From Cycas panzhihuaensis (Eukaryota > Cycadophyta), in assembly GCA_023213395.1 (NCBI GenBank), contig CM041465.1, positions 140,251,741-140,315,740 on the forward strand: DNA of 64,000 nt, written 5' to 3'. Made by a program: the position numbers and the translations under genes. This document shows positions 14,083 through 26,002 of this stretch, piece by piece (position 1 is the first letter of the stretch; each line of letters opens with the position of its first letter). Below the pieces are notes generated by a model, which did no database searches, had not been told where the DNA came from, and was given only the letters and a program-made list of their open reading frames with translations.

Positions 14083-14479
14083 TGAGATGTGACTATCTCA
14101 ATTTTGCTCACATATAGAAATGATAATAGAAAAGATAAACAAGAAATGCAACACTTGTATTATTAATAGGAACCAAATTATATAAGCAAAGTGTACCAAT
14201 GAGCTCTAATAGACATAAAAGAGAACTTAAGAGTATTAATGTACCAATCTAATAAGAGAAAATAATTATATAGTAACATTCCCCTATAATCTATGGCCCT
14301 TAAATAGATAAAAGAGAGATTTTTCCTTATAATCTTATTGGTACGCCAAATGTCCTTATATTTCATTAATAAATTTAATGGCCTATGTATAAAAGTTAAC
14401 GATTAGCACTTAACCTCTTGTTATATTAACCATAAGTACTAGCATATTGGTTTCACTAATGGCATGTGGTCATGTAAGA
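14083..14479 (-). repeat. 3' LTR of element G
   Basis: 397 bp; in window orientation it starts TGAGATGTGAC and ends CATGTAAGA. In element sense it begins TCTTACATG, so the canonical TG has been lost (the other LTR shows TA here). A purine-rich tract precedes it on the - strand. An open frame at 14178-14366 lies wholly inside the LTR and is not a gene. Confidence 0.85.
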
Positions 14480-14498
14480 GGTCCTCTTCATTAAAATG

Positions 14499-17010
14499 TT
14501 GAATCCTCAAAGCAAAGGAGATATGGATGCCACTTGATCAAATCTATTAATTCCCATGTCACCCCATCTAGTTCAAAGCTAGCCCATTACACCAAATACT
14601 CAATAATTATCATGGTCTAGAGATAACGATGTCTACTATCCAAGATGCATTCTAAGGGAATAATAAGAGTTTTTTCTTCATCCAAGATAGGAAGGACAAT
14701 TTGTAGATTCGTACCCTTGCTAAAACATTTCTTGAGATAGGAAACATGGAAGACATTGCGAATCTTGGTATTGGGTAAGAATTCTAAAGCATAAGCTACT
14801 TCACCAACAAATTATATGACTTTATAAGGGCCATAGTATCAAGGATTGGGCTTATGATTCTTATGATGTTTTAGAGATTATTGCTTATATGATTGAAGGC
14901 ATAGGAACATAAGATCATCAATGGCAAAAGAGTAATCCAAATGGTGGTGGTTTGCTAATTACTACATTCAATTTTAGGTTGTGGCTAAATTTTGCTTAAG
15001 GATGCTTATAATTTAGTCCATATATTATAGTTTTTGTTGTACGATCATGGTGTAAAGATTGGTTACTAAAATATGGTGGATTGGTGGTGGGCAATTATAG
15101 AGAGCCATAAATAAAGACATCCTTATGGTTGAGTGTTGAAAGGAATTATATCAGTATTTTATTACGACTAGCCATGATGACCATCTTGTTTGTTATTCAG
15201 ATGCATAACAATGTAAGTAAGTTTTTAGTATTTTGTTAAGAACTTCTGATTGGCCATTCATTTAGGTGTGATAGGCAAAACTTATATTGAGGGATTTACT
15301 TAAGCCTCAAAAGAGCTAATAAATTTTGGATCTTAATTACATATGATGGTTGATAAAAATCCATATAAATAGGATATCATTTTGAGGTATAGATCTACAA
15401 TACATGATGTTTTATATGAAATGTGGATTGATAAAAAGTGTGGGTATTTTGTCAAGTGGTCAATGACCACTAATATGGAGTCATACCTTGTAGATAGAGA
15501 TGGACCCATATTGAAGTCCATGGTAATATTTTATCATTTCCCTTGTAGAATACAAAGTGGTTATAATAACCCTAATTAGACTTTAGCATCAACTTTATTA
15601 CATTATAGAATGGATGATTTCATATATGATCAGAAGAAGTTAAAACAAATTTATTGATAATTATTATCAAATTTAAAATGGCCTCCTAATGGAGTAGAGT
15701 GGTTCTCTATTAAGACTTGAGAAATAAAATTGGAGGCTAGATGGATAAATATATTATTTCTATATGGAAGGAGATTGTTCCCTATGGACCAATTTTTCTT
15801 AGTGTAAACTTTTTTAGCCCATTTATCATAATCTAGCTAGGATTAGTTATCCTGAGCTAGGTCTTGTACCCATGTGGAATGGGGTGAGAAGATGGCATGA
15901 GTGGAGGATTCCTATGAAAGAATGAGGGATAGGTTAGTTGGGAGGCAGGAAAGAGCATATTCTACTACATTATCTTGGCCTTTCTTATAATTGATCATGA
16001 AGTCAAAAACTTAGAGGTGCTCAACCCATTTGGTATATTCCTCATATAAAACTAGTTAGTCTAATAGGTGATAAAGGCTATGGTTGGTTAAGATAGTGAA
16101 TTTTGATCTAATGAGATATTGTCACCATTTCTTAATGGCATGGTGAATGGTATTTATTTCCTTTTGGTAGGTTAACAACCTACACTCATGGTCTTTAAGG
16201 TTTTGGATTTTAAAAGTAATTGGTTGTGAGTTTTGTATAAGCATCATATCTAAGCCAAAACTTGATGCATTACATTCTAGTTAGAATGGTTGAGACATGA
16301 CCAGTGTGGAAGAGAAAATTAATTAATGGTGTTACTAAGGCACCATTAAAGAATCTTTCCAAATAAAATTGGTTAGTGGTGCTATTAAGGTTGCATAATT
16401 CCTGATGAACTGCCTATAGAATCTAGTAATCCCTTTTAAAGCACACAACTAGGTAAAGTTTTTTGTGATTGGCTGGTTTGTAATAACCACTATTTTATTA
16501 GGGTTAAATCAAATAACTTCTATAGAGATAATATGGCCAAGATATTATAGTTTAGATTTACTAAACTTATATTTAGAGACCTTAGTATATAATTGGTATT
16601 GAGCCAAAATTTTAGGATTATGTCTAAATGGCAAGTGTGAATAGTCATGCCTATGTTATAGATGAGAATATCATTGAATAAAATAATAACAAATTTCCTA
16701 AGGTATGGGAAAAATAGCTTGTTCATTAGGAATTAAAACATATCTATGGTATTACACAACTCAAAAGGTATAACATGAAATTTAAAGTGGTTGTGGCATG
16801 TTTGAAAGGCAATTTTATATCAATCTTCAAGTGTAATGGGGATTTGATAATATCCTAATTAGAGATCCAACTTGGTAAAGACTATGGAACCATGTATCTT
16901 GTCTAATATGTCATCAATTTGTGGAGTGTGAAACTTATTTTTTATAGTTATTTTATTAAGTTCACGATAATCGACATACAGCCTAAATGAGCCATCCTTT
17001 TTTTGAATTA
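14499..17010 (-). pseudogene. G pol remnant: RT, RNase H, integrase, chromodomain
   Basis: Reading down the - strand: a reverse transcriptase block begins near 17010 with DGSFRLYVDYRELNK and continues through the active-site region, where FNDILIYN at about 16680 has Asn in place of the first catalytic Asp (GAT to AAT). RNase H words (LECNASSFGLD, LTYQKE) lie at about 16050-16290. Integrase shows SMDFNMGPSL and ILVVIDHLTKYPHF near 15440-15530 and a MNGQSE word near 15260. The C-terminal part has VAYALEFLPNTKIRNVFHVS (about 14720-14810), then a chromodomain-like stretch with TWE and FED at 14499-14655. These are diagnostic of Ty3/gypsy chromoviruses. Numerous stops; not functional. Confidence 0.85.
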
Positions 17011-17959
17011 ACATAATAGGGGCATCGTATGGGATTTTACTAGGTCAAATTACCCCTATTTTTATTAGTTCATTGGTATTTTTTTTATCTCATTCTTTTT
17101 AAAATAAGAATTTCTATAGGGCTAAATACTGGTATGGTCATGGGGATTTTTCAACTCCATGGTGTAGTAACAACCACTATATAATGGAGGACAAGCAAGC
17201 AAGAGGGGGGAAATGGCATGACATTTGTTAAGAATGCATTGGATATTTAAGTGAATATTTATGTGGGCTTAGATATTGTTAATGCATATAATATAGCCTA
17301 TTTACTTAATTATTTCCTCATTTAGTTTGGTAAAATCAATTTATTAGGGAGACGTTATATCCTATGGAGTTTATGGGTTTGCCCTATATGGTCCTTAAAT
17401 AAAATAAATGGATTAATGGGAGAGTTAATTATGCTATATATACCTAAAGTTTAGAGTCACTAGACTCTAAGAATAACATTTGATCCATTGATAGATAAGA
17501 CATAAAAATTTGAGACCAACCTATAACAACCAATTTGGATAACAAGGTTCTTGATTGTTCTAGTATAATGAAGTTTATAATGATTAGGTAAGGAGCATGT
17601 AAATCTAGTATTTAGAATAATATAAAGATTTAATTACCTAGCCAAAGGAATATCAATAAATTTTAGTGATGTGACATTATTAATCTAAATAGTAATTAGT
17701 GTTTTCTTAAGTATTCCTCTAATGCATAATGATTCAAGGTACGAAGAGAAGACTATCGTAGATAAGGAGACTTCTAGTTCTAAAGTTGAAAAGGGTTTGA
17801 ATGAGGTTCTTCATCAAATTCTTATTTAGAATCAAAGTCATCTTCCATAGATAGGCTAGGATCAATTGTGAAGGTTGTTCTCTTGACTTTACAAACTTTA
17901 CCATGTTTTGGGGTCTACTTTTATGAGCATTAGATACAGAGGTTGGTTGTGTTGCATCT
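17011..17959 (-). other. G gag-pol junction and protease region, decayed
   Basis: This interval lies between the reverse transcriptase block and the Gag block of G on the - strand, where a zinc knuckle and aspartic protease are expected. I could not fix either motif; the frames are broken by many stops. It is part of the element by position. Confidence 0.45.
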
Positions 17960-18640
17960 ATGTGCCTCTACTAGTAGGACTTGGATTACCTTATTTATGA
18001 ATTTTTTTTAAGGTTGTTATATAGCAAGTCTTTATGAGTCATTCACTTAAGATAATTGACATGGAAATTCAACCTATCATGGTCATTGATGCTTGAAAAA
18101 TCTCTTTGAAAAAAAGATGTTCTTTCTATTATGAATTCTACCTCAATCACATTGGCCATTCGTTTCACATCTTTGAGATTTAAAATTTTTAAGGATTTTT
18201 AGCACATTTGTATGTGCTCTTTTAAGCCTATGATATAAGTGTCGACCCAAGTTCAGTTGTCCAATCTTTGGGTGACTTGATTCTATATGCTTTGAAAGTC
18301 ATTTGTATAAGCTTCAACTGATAACAACTATTTTAGTCTTACAAGTTAATTGAAGAAATATTAGTTCCAAGTTTCTTCATACTGATTAAAAAAAAAGGTA
18401 GAGAAATGTGTTCATATTTGGGTTGTTAGGTATTCCTATGCTTCTAACAAAAATAATAATATGCTCAACCTTCTATATGAATAAATACAAATGTCAGTTT
18501 TTCCTCTTTGGTCATTGGGTTAAGGGAGGAGTAGGATTCTAGTTTACTTATCCATGTGTGAGAGTTGTCTCTATTTAGATTTGAATCGAAGATAGGAATA
18601 TTGATCTTGTGGTAAAGTTACAGTTGGTGTAGAAGAGGAT
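17960..18640 (-). pseudogene. G Gag remnant (Retrotrans_gag type)
   Basis: On -, near 18430-18640, the words IPIFDSNLNRDNSHTWISKL and MTKEEKLTFVFIHIEG follow the pattern of gypsy Gag (a folded FDG...W...L core, then E-E-K...hleG.A). Downstream sequence to about 17960 keeps Gag-like amphipathic words but is broken by stops. Gag would be the capsid protein of the element. Confidence 0.65.
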
Positions 18641-20391
18641 TACTTATTTACTATGCTAGAGGCATGATGCCTATCAACTAAGAATCAAACAATGATGGTT
18701 GCACTCACATCTAAGCCATTTGATTCAGTATTATAGTGATATCTTACTCAGATGCAAGAGAAGATATGTTAGCCTTTAGTTCCTTTTAAAATATTACGAA
18801 CTAAGTTTCTAGTATAAGTATGCATTCTACTTGAGATGTAGGAGACATCATATAAAAGGAAGAGAACTATAAGAAGTGGGATATAAGTAAGAAGAAGAGA
18901 ATACAAGAAAATAAGATTAGTAAGATAGAAAGTTATTTTCTAAACCAGGGCTAGATAGATAGAACGAGCTTATAGAAGTAGGGATTATGACTTAAAGGAA
19001 AAAGAGAGGAGGAGAGGGGGGTGGGGGGTCAATAGTGTCTATAACCTATTAACCATAAAAATATAGATAAGGAAATCACCTAGTAAATTAGAATGAATAC
19101 AAAAAACTTGTCAAAATGGTATACGTAAAATTTAAGTTAAAATTTCTAATTATGGTGCCCACAGGTGACATTTGGGTGATATTTACTAAAAATGATAGTT
19201 AAAACTAACCCAGTGTAAACTAATTAATGTGACACACCGATCAACATAAGATGTATAAATTAATAAGGTAAAATTTTTGTCATGGGCCTCTTTTTTTTTT
19301 TTTTATCATAGGTCTAATGGTGCAAATTTCATAAAAAACAAAAGAGTATTTCATAAAGTGACCCTACAGTCTCTTCTTCTTTTTCTTTTTTGTTTTATCT
19401 TTTTAATAAATAAAATAGAGTAAAAATAAGGAATAGACTCAATTAGGTGTTGAATTTAGAAATTTTATTAAAGGTTTAGATAGGAATAATTCACACTATG
19501 GTGCTTTTCAGATTGTTATTATATTATTACTTATTGAGATTAAGATTGTGATGCTTGTGTTATTATCTTTAGGAGGTACTACTATTGTAGGTTCAATTTA
19601 TGTGTATTCATATGCCTTATAGCTTTAGGAGTTTATCTTTTAGAAATATAATTGTATCAACAAATTTTAAGTTTATTATTTTAGAAGTGTAATAGTCTTA
19701 ACAATGTTTTATAGCAAATAAATTTGTAATGAAAGTTATAGAGGTGAATAAAGGGAGCCTACCAAACACTGATAGGGGATTGCTTAACTCTATAAGCCCT
19801 TTGATAAACTTATTTATCGATATTATTACTTGACTCAATATCTCGAGGTACTAACTATAGAGGAATGTGCATCCATATAAGGTCAACAACTATGTAGGGA
19901 TGTTCATAAAGAGTAACTTCCAAGCATTATCCGCTACCTCGTGTACTAGAAAGGGATAAATGATTGACAAATTTCCTAATCTAGGTTGGCAAGGGGTGCC
20001 TATAGGTATCCTTTGATATACCCAAAGATATGTGGAGGCTTAGTTTCGTAGTCAAGTTCTGTCTAAAGTTTGCATAAGCATTGTTATATCACTTCATTTC
20101 ATATATATATGTATGGCCATATATGCTTATCTTAGTAATGATTGATCACTGTGATATTTAAAAACTTCTAACATAGGGTCTACCTATCCATTAAGAAAAG
20201 GGGAATAAATGAGTGGGATTCTATTACCTATTTGTATCTTGACTTACATAAAATAAATTTGAATAGAACTTTGAAATAAAATCAAAATCGCAAAGAAGGA
20301 TTTATAATGATCTATTAAGGGAAAAGAAAATTTCCCCTTCTTCTTTAGCTTCCTTCAACTTTGCTTGTTACTTTCACTAGATTTTGAGCTA
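18641..20391 (-). other. 5' leader of element G
   Basis: Between primer-binding site and Gag of G. It contains a poly-T run near 19292-19303, a G-rich stretch near 19010-19030 and no recognisable coding sequence. Part of the element by position. Confidence 0.5.
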
Positions 20392-20403
20392 GCTCTAATA
20401 CCA
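20392..20403 (-). other. Primer-binding site of G
   Basis: On the - strand this reads TGGTATTAGAGC, an initiator-Met-tRNA type site with one change from TGGTATCAGAGC. Two bases separate it from the LTR edge at 20406, and it fixes the - orientation of G. Confidence 0.85.
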
Positions 20404-20405
20404 CT

Positions 20406-20658
20406 TGAGATATGACTATCCCAAATTTTCTCATACATAGAAATGATAATAGAAAAGGTAAAAAGGAAATGTAGCACTTATGTTACTAATGAGAACTAAA
20501 ATTATAGAAGTGAAGTACACTAATGAGCTCTAATAAACATAAAAGATAACTAAAGAGTATTAGAGTACTAATCTCATAAGAGAAAATAATTATTTAACAA
20601 CCTTCCTCTATAATTTATAGCCTTTAAATAGACAAAATGGAGCCTTTCCTCTATAATG
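20406..20658 (-). repeat. 5' LTR of G, left segment
   Basis: First 253 bp (window order) of the right-hand LTR of G, homologous to 14083-14335. It ends in TAATG, the duplicated target of copia C1, which is inserted here. The other 145 bp are at 28325-28469. Confidence 0.9.
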
Positions 20659-20970
20659 TGAAGGAAGAATGGATCTAGGAGATAAATCACTCACATGTAC
20701 ACAATGGCAATAGAGAATGAAAAAGAAGATGAAACAAGATATGAGAGCAAGCTTGGAGATGAGAATGAATAATGACTCCCTCCTTGAGATTTCACCTTTT
20801 ATTATTAAGGGTGAGCATTAGGGTTAGTATTTTCCCGCCTAACGACATAAACTCGAAATTACATCTAAATACACATAAAGTACATTTCATTAAGAGACTA
20901 ATGCTAATAATATATCCTAAGGTCACATAATTAATCTACACAAATGACCTTGATACATTAACCTCTTTCA
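20659..20970 (-). repeat. 3' LTR of C1
   Basis: 312 bp, in element sense TGAAAGAGG...CTTCA. The polypurine tract lies at 20971-20981. Pairs with 28008-28319 over its full length without gaps. Confidence 0.96.
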
Positions 20971-21196
20971 ATCTACCCCTTAATGGTGGAAGGTCATTTT
21001 CAAAAAATCTATTCTATGAGGTCTTCATTTGAGCCTCATTATTACATTAAAATTCTAAATGACACTTTTGTCGGAAAACCCTCATGGGAAATAAAAACCC
21101 ATGAACTTTCTAAGATCTATAGCCCCTTTTATAAATCAAAATAGCTAAGGTGGCTCTTTGATGTAGCCTGATAACCAAGCGACTTAAATGTATAGC
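20971..21196 (-). other. 3' untranslated region of C1
   Basis: Between the small downstream frame and the 3' LTR; holds the polypurine tract (AAGGGGTAGAT on -) directly at the LTR edge. No coding signal. Confidence 0.6.
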
Positions 21197-21421
21197 TTAA
21201 TCTACTAAGTCTCCATATACTATTTGGTCATTCCCTATGCCCTTTTGGGATTTCATAGGTTTTGATTTTCCAAAACAAGTATAGCCCTTATCCTTCCATG
21301 CCCACATGGGGTTTTCACAAAGAGTATAGAGCAAAGACTTACTCTTATTCTTCCGCACCCACAAGGGGTTTTCATAAAGAGAATAGAGTATGATGATCCT
21401 ATTGCCATCTTCTTTGATCAA
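21197..21421 (-). CDS. Possible small ORF downstream of pol in C1
   Basis: A 74-codon frame starting at an ATG shortly after the end of pol. It contains two tandem copies of the word ENP(L/M)W-x-(R/W)K-(N/D)K about 24 residues apart and a basic C-terminal part (KSKPMKSQKGIG). The same arrangement is found at the same place in the related element C2 (54290-54480), there with two stops. It resembles no protein I know. Because C1 and C2 are relatives, DNA-level homology alone could explain the similarity, and the region could equally be untranslated sequence with a duplicated RNA signal. Existence as a real gene is uncertain. Confidence 0.3.
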   Translation of the reverse strand: MIKEDGNRIIILYSLYENPLWVRKNKSKSLLYTLCENPMWAWKDKGYTCFGKSKPMKSQKGIGNDQIVYGDLVD

Positions 21422-21459
21422 TCGAAGATGGAGGCCCTAAGGCTGAGCTGTCTTTGGAA

Positions 21460-22905
21460 CTATTCAAACTTCACCCTTTGCAGTAGTTTGGTGAAGATAT
21501 TGGCCACTTGATCTACTGTGGGATAGTAATCTAATCGAATTGTGCCGTCATGAATAAGTTCCCTAATCCTGTGGACTTTCGTACTTATATATTTGGTACG
21601 ATCATGAAATATAGGATTTTTTGCCATGCAGATTATTGATTGATTATCCACATGAAGACCCGTAGGACTTATTTGGGTGATATTCAATGTTTTCAATAAT
21701 TTTCTCAACCATATCACCTCTTTACTGGTCTCGTAAGCGAATGTATTCAACTTCTAGATTGAATCTATAATTATTTTCTGTCATATGGATCTCCATGATA
21801 CTGGTGTTGTTCCAAGAAATATTATATACCCAGACGTAGATCTTCCTGTATCTTTATCTCCAGTAAAGTCTGAGTATGTGTATGCAGAAAGCTTGAAGTC
21901 TGAATTAGGTTCATACAATAGACCATATTTGCTGGTTGTCTTAAGGTATCTCAACACTTGCACTTTTATCTACCAATGACTCTGCTTAGGATTTGTCATG
22001 TAATGAACAAGAATGCCGATAGAGTGTATAAGATCTAGCCTTGTATTGATAGTGTAGATGAGACTACCTACAAGTTTCCTATAGAGTGTTGTGTTTGCCT
22101 CCCTAGTGTCACCTTCAGCTGAGAGTTTAGTATTAGGATCCATAGGTAACATCATTGGTCGAGCATCTTCTAACTGAAACTTGGTTAAAAGATCATTGAT
22201 GTATTTTTCTTGGGAGAGGAAAAATTTTCTATTCTTTTGTGTTACTTCAATTCCCAAGTAATATTTCATCAAACCGAGGTCAGGCAATTCGAACGTTTTG
22301 CCAAGGTCCTTTTTCAGCTAGCTTATTACCTATTCACTATTACCCGTTACTAGCATGTCATCCACAAAGATTATGAGATAAGTGACTTTATCCTTATGGC
22401 GCTTAATGAATAACATTGCATTAATATCTTCATAGTCACAAACCTCATATCCAAGTTGCCTCATCCTTTTAGACAACTTGGCAAACCAAGCGTGAGGGGC
22501 TTGTTTAAGGCCATACAAGGACTTTCTGAGCCTGCAAACCTTATGCTCTTCACCTTTGATCTCATATCCTTCTGGCTAAGCCATGTAAATTTCTTCTTCA
22601 AGATCTCCATTGAGAAACGTGGTCTTAATATCGAGTTGGTGAATTTTTCAACCCTGTTGAGTAGCCAAGGCCACAAGAGTTCTAATTGTAGGCCACTTGC
22701 TTGTAGGTGCAAAGACTTCAGTGTAGTCGATACCTTCCCTTTGTGTAAATCCTTTAGCTACCAACCTTGCCTTGTGTTTTTCAAGGGTGTCGTCTGATCT
22801 ATATTTGTTTTTTAACACCCATTTATTTTGAACTACCTTTCTGCCAAGTGGTAGATCAACGAGCTCCTATGTACCGTTCTTGATAAGAGATTAGTACTCT
22901 TTGTT
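21460..22905 (-). pseudogene. C1 reverse transcriptase and RNase H
   Basis: Copia-type reverse transcriptase and RNase H read on -, in order: an upstream block with LALATQQG and LNGDLEEEIYMA words, then YGLKQAPHAWF, the catalytic FVDDMLVTG (second and third Asp intact, near 22345), KYYLGIEV, and the LSQEKYINDLL connection. RNase H follows with a YSDF...DKDTGRSTSGY word near 21880, and SKEVIWLRKLL, DNQSIICMAKNPIFHDRTKY and VANIFTKLL to 21460. Several stops and frame changes separate the blocks, for example after GNSE, after QSHW and after VSWRSI. It would copy element RNA to DNA in the cytoplasmic particle; this copy cannot. Confidence 0.93.
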
Positions 22906-23479
22906 CATGGCGTTTCTCTAAAATTTGTATGTTTCTGACTTCTTGGTACGTTAAGGGCTCTTTATTAAGAGTAAGGTACAATTCTACTAGTTCAATCTCA
23001 GTATATGATGATTCCTACATCCTTGCTCTATGGGCACTTCGAGTGCCAGTTTTGCCCACCTCATCTAGTCATATGTCCTTATTGAGCTGGGGGCTTCTCG
23101 AGATCCTCGAGTTGGGAATGATGTCCTCATTTCCCCAACTTCTTGGTTCTCATTATATTCGTTAAAATGATTATTTTGTGAGGAGGATGTTGATGTGCCT
23201 AAGGAAGATGGTCCTTCTACCATTATTTTGCCTTTTTCAATTGAAGGTGGAGAGGATGGTTCTTCTATAATGGCTTTGCCTTTATCAACTCTGTTATCTT
23301 CAAAAGATGGTGCTAGATGTGTACTCATTGGTTTAGAGTCACAACTTGTATACTCTAAGGCTCTATTGTCAGCTTCCAATATTTGGAGTAATTTATATGT
23401 ACCCCCCCTCCCCCCCAAATTTTGGAATCTGAACATCATACTTGATAACATTATTGTAGCAGCGTGAGGGTACTATGGA

Positions 23480-24853
23480 GTCTAATTTAAGTAACTGATC
23501 CTCTATCTCTATAAAAACGACATCTCTGGTAATGATGATTTTTCATTGTGAAGGTATAAAGACCTTATACCCTTTCTTATCCATAGGGTATCCAACAAAG
23601 ATGCCTTTAAGTGCCCTTGGCTAGAGTTTATTTCAATCTGCATCCAGAATATGGGCATAGCATGTAGAGCCAAAAATTCTAAAGTAGTGAACAATGGGGG
23701 CTTGCCCTGACCACTTTTCATTAGGTGATTGTACTTACTTTAATGGGCTAACAGCATTGATACAATAAATGACTGTCCAGATTGCTTTAGCCCATAAATA
23801 GGTAGGTACATTTTTATATATTAGCATAGCATGAGCCATGTTCATGACTGTCCTATTCATATGCTCGACAACTCCATTTTGTTGTGGGGTACCTACTAAT
23901 ATTGTTTGATGCTTGATGCCATTGTCTCGAAGGTAGCTTTCAAACTCATGTAAGGTATATTCACCACCATTATCAGTTTGAAGACATCTGAGTTAATAAC
24001 TTGACTCTTTTTCAGTGAGGGCTTTGAATTCCTTGAATATACAAAATGCTTCATCTTTCTTGTGTAGAAGAGCTACCCATACTTTTCTAGTGAAATCATC
24101 AATGAAAGAGATGTAATATAGCTTGCCCTTCAGTGAAGGAATGGGCATTAGCCCGCATAAATTAGAGTGTACCAATTGTAATGGATGGCTCAATTTCCAC
24201 TGACTTTTGGGAAAGGGTTGTCGATGAGATTTAGCAATGATACAAGCTTCATATTTAAAGGGCTTAGAGGAAAACTTTAGAAGGTTTGGAAGAGTATTAG
24301 AAAGATCTCTAAGTCTATCAATGTGAACATGGCCCATACGAGCATGCCAAAGAGCTTCTAGTGACAATGTTGGATGGGTCAAGATGGAATTAAATGTAAA
24401 TTCTTTATCGGCAAAAGGGCTTTGGGCACAATGGGCTTTAGAAGATGGAGAGCCATTCAGTCAAAAGAGTTTACCAGAGAGATGTCCAGTCAAAACCACA
24501 TGATTAGTTGGAGGGTGAATGACCTTAAGAGTCTAGTCATTTGCGGTTACACTCAGATCAAATCCATGAGAAATAAGTGTGGATAAAGAGAGTAGGTTTT
24601 GTTTGAGATTGGGTATGTATAAGACATCAAGTAATGTAAAATCTTCTAAGCCTGGGAGTTTCAAGTGAATCTTGCCAATTCCTTCAACAAGTTGTTGTGA
24701 TTTATCAGCCACGTGAATAACTCCATGAATATTTGAGTCAAATGTTTGATATAGACTACGATTGCATGTCATATGTTGAGTTGCTCCTATGTCTATGATC
24801 CATTGTCCATCGATTAAAGCCACACTATTCATAATTCCAATAGGGCTTGGCAT
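23480..24853 (-). pseudogene. C1 protease and integrase
   Basis: Protease: WIIDIGATQHM near 24790, where the usual D-S/T-G triad reads D-I-G (Ser lost). Integrase zinc-binding end: LWHARMGHVHIDRL, then FKYEACIIAKSHRQPF in which the first Cys of the HHCC motif has become Tyr. Catalytic core: HSNLCGLMP has Asn instead of the first Asp of the D-D-35-E triad; IDDFTRKVW retains the second; PQQNGVVEHMNRT retains the Glu. Stops after KESSY and elsewhere. The changes at HHCC and the first Asp are single G-to-A substitutions in sense. The integrase would insert the element cDNA; this copy has lost a catalytic residue. Confidence 0.92.
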
Positions 24854-25049
24854 TGGTGAAGGGAATTCACAAGTGATATATCAACACTAAGCTTTAAAGT
24901 ATCTCTTTGGTTAATCAATGGCATTTGATGCTGAAGATCCCTCAATTCTTTGAATGTGTTCTTGTATAAAACTTGCACCACTAAAGGATTCTTCACAAGT
25001 TTCTTCAACATTGTGAGCTCCATGTTTTGGTTGGAACTTGGCCAACTTA

Positions 25050-26002
25050 TAAGTGGTAGTTCTGCAATCTTTTGCTAAGTGACTTTTACGGTTATATCGA
25101 TCACATATAATGGTTTGATTACTAGTCCCTAAAGAAGTACTGGTTTGGCCTGACTGTCTTGCTCTTTGTTGAGGTGGCCCTTGGCCTTGAAACTGTCGAG
25201 GTTATGATTGAGGGTTTGATTGACCTTGTGGATGATTTCCCATATTTTTTCCTCTTTCTCTTACTTGGTTATTTCCTCTGCCATGAGAGGAACCTTGATT
25301 TTTTGTGTAGCAAACTTCTTCTTCTACCTCAAAGGCTACATCTAGAAGATAGTCAGAGGCTACAAAATTTGTATCAAAGGTCTTGTCAAATTCTATGAAC
25401 TTCTTAGCAAGCGCTTCAAAGTTTAGTGTCTTCAATGTTCCACTAGATTGAAGACTTCTAAGCAAGTTTTTATAATCAAGGACATGTAAACATGACTGGA
25501 TCAAAAATGCCCAAGTGATGCATTGGGTCTTAAAGTCTTTGTCAATTACCTATTTGATTGGTCGAAGGAGATTTATTGTCTCATGAGCTCGTCCCTTCTA
25601 CATTTTTAATTTGTTCATTTTCAAAACAAGATGAATAAATTCTAAATCTAACTTTGTATCAAAGTTCTTTTTAAGAACTTCTAGGACCTTCTAGGCTATA
25701 TCATATTCCTCTTCATTTATCAAGTTGTGCAAGGAGTGATCAATGATCAACAAAATTCCTACATGAATCTTTTCATCATCTATCTCCCATTGTAGTTTAG
25801 TTGCAGCATCTGTAGGAGTTGTTAGGGCGGATCCACTGAAAATAGTTGTTGTAGCCGTTACTGGTGTGCTGAGTGTAGGCTGCAAGTGGGCTCTCTAAAG
25901 GCCTTCATACATTGCAGTATTTTTAACTCCGGTGTACCATATATCCCAATTTTCTTTGCCTTTCAATATGTAGTTAACATTTTGCTTGAATTGAGATGAC
26001 AT
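25050..26002 (-). pseudogene. C1 Gag with zinc knuckle
   Basis: Starts at an ATG at 26002 with MSSQFKQNVNYILKGKENWD, typical of copia Gag (UBN2-like). Later blocks include VGILLIIDHSLHNLI and LNFEALAKKFIEFDKTFDTN. A zinc knuckle at 25064-25105 reads CDRYNRKSHLAKDC, the CX2CX4HX4C motif with Tyr at the second Cys. Stops (for example after AMYEGL) interrupt the frame. Gag would package element RNA; the knuckle binds nucleic acid. Confidence 0.9.
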
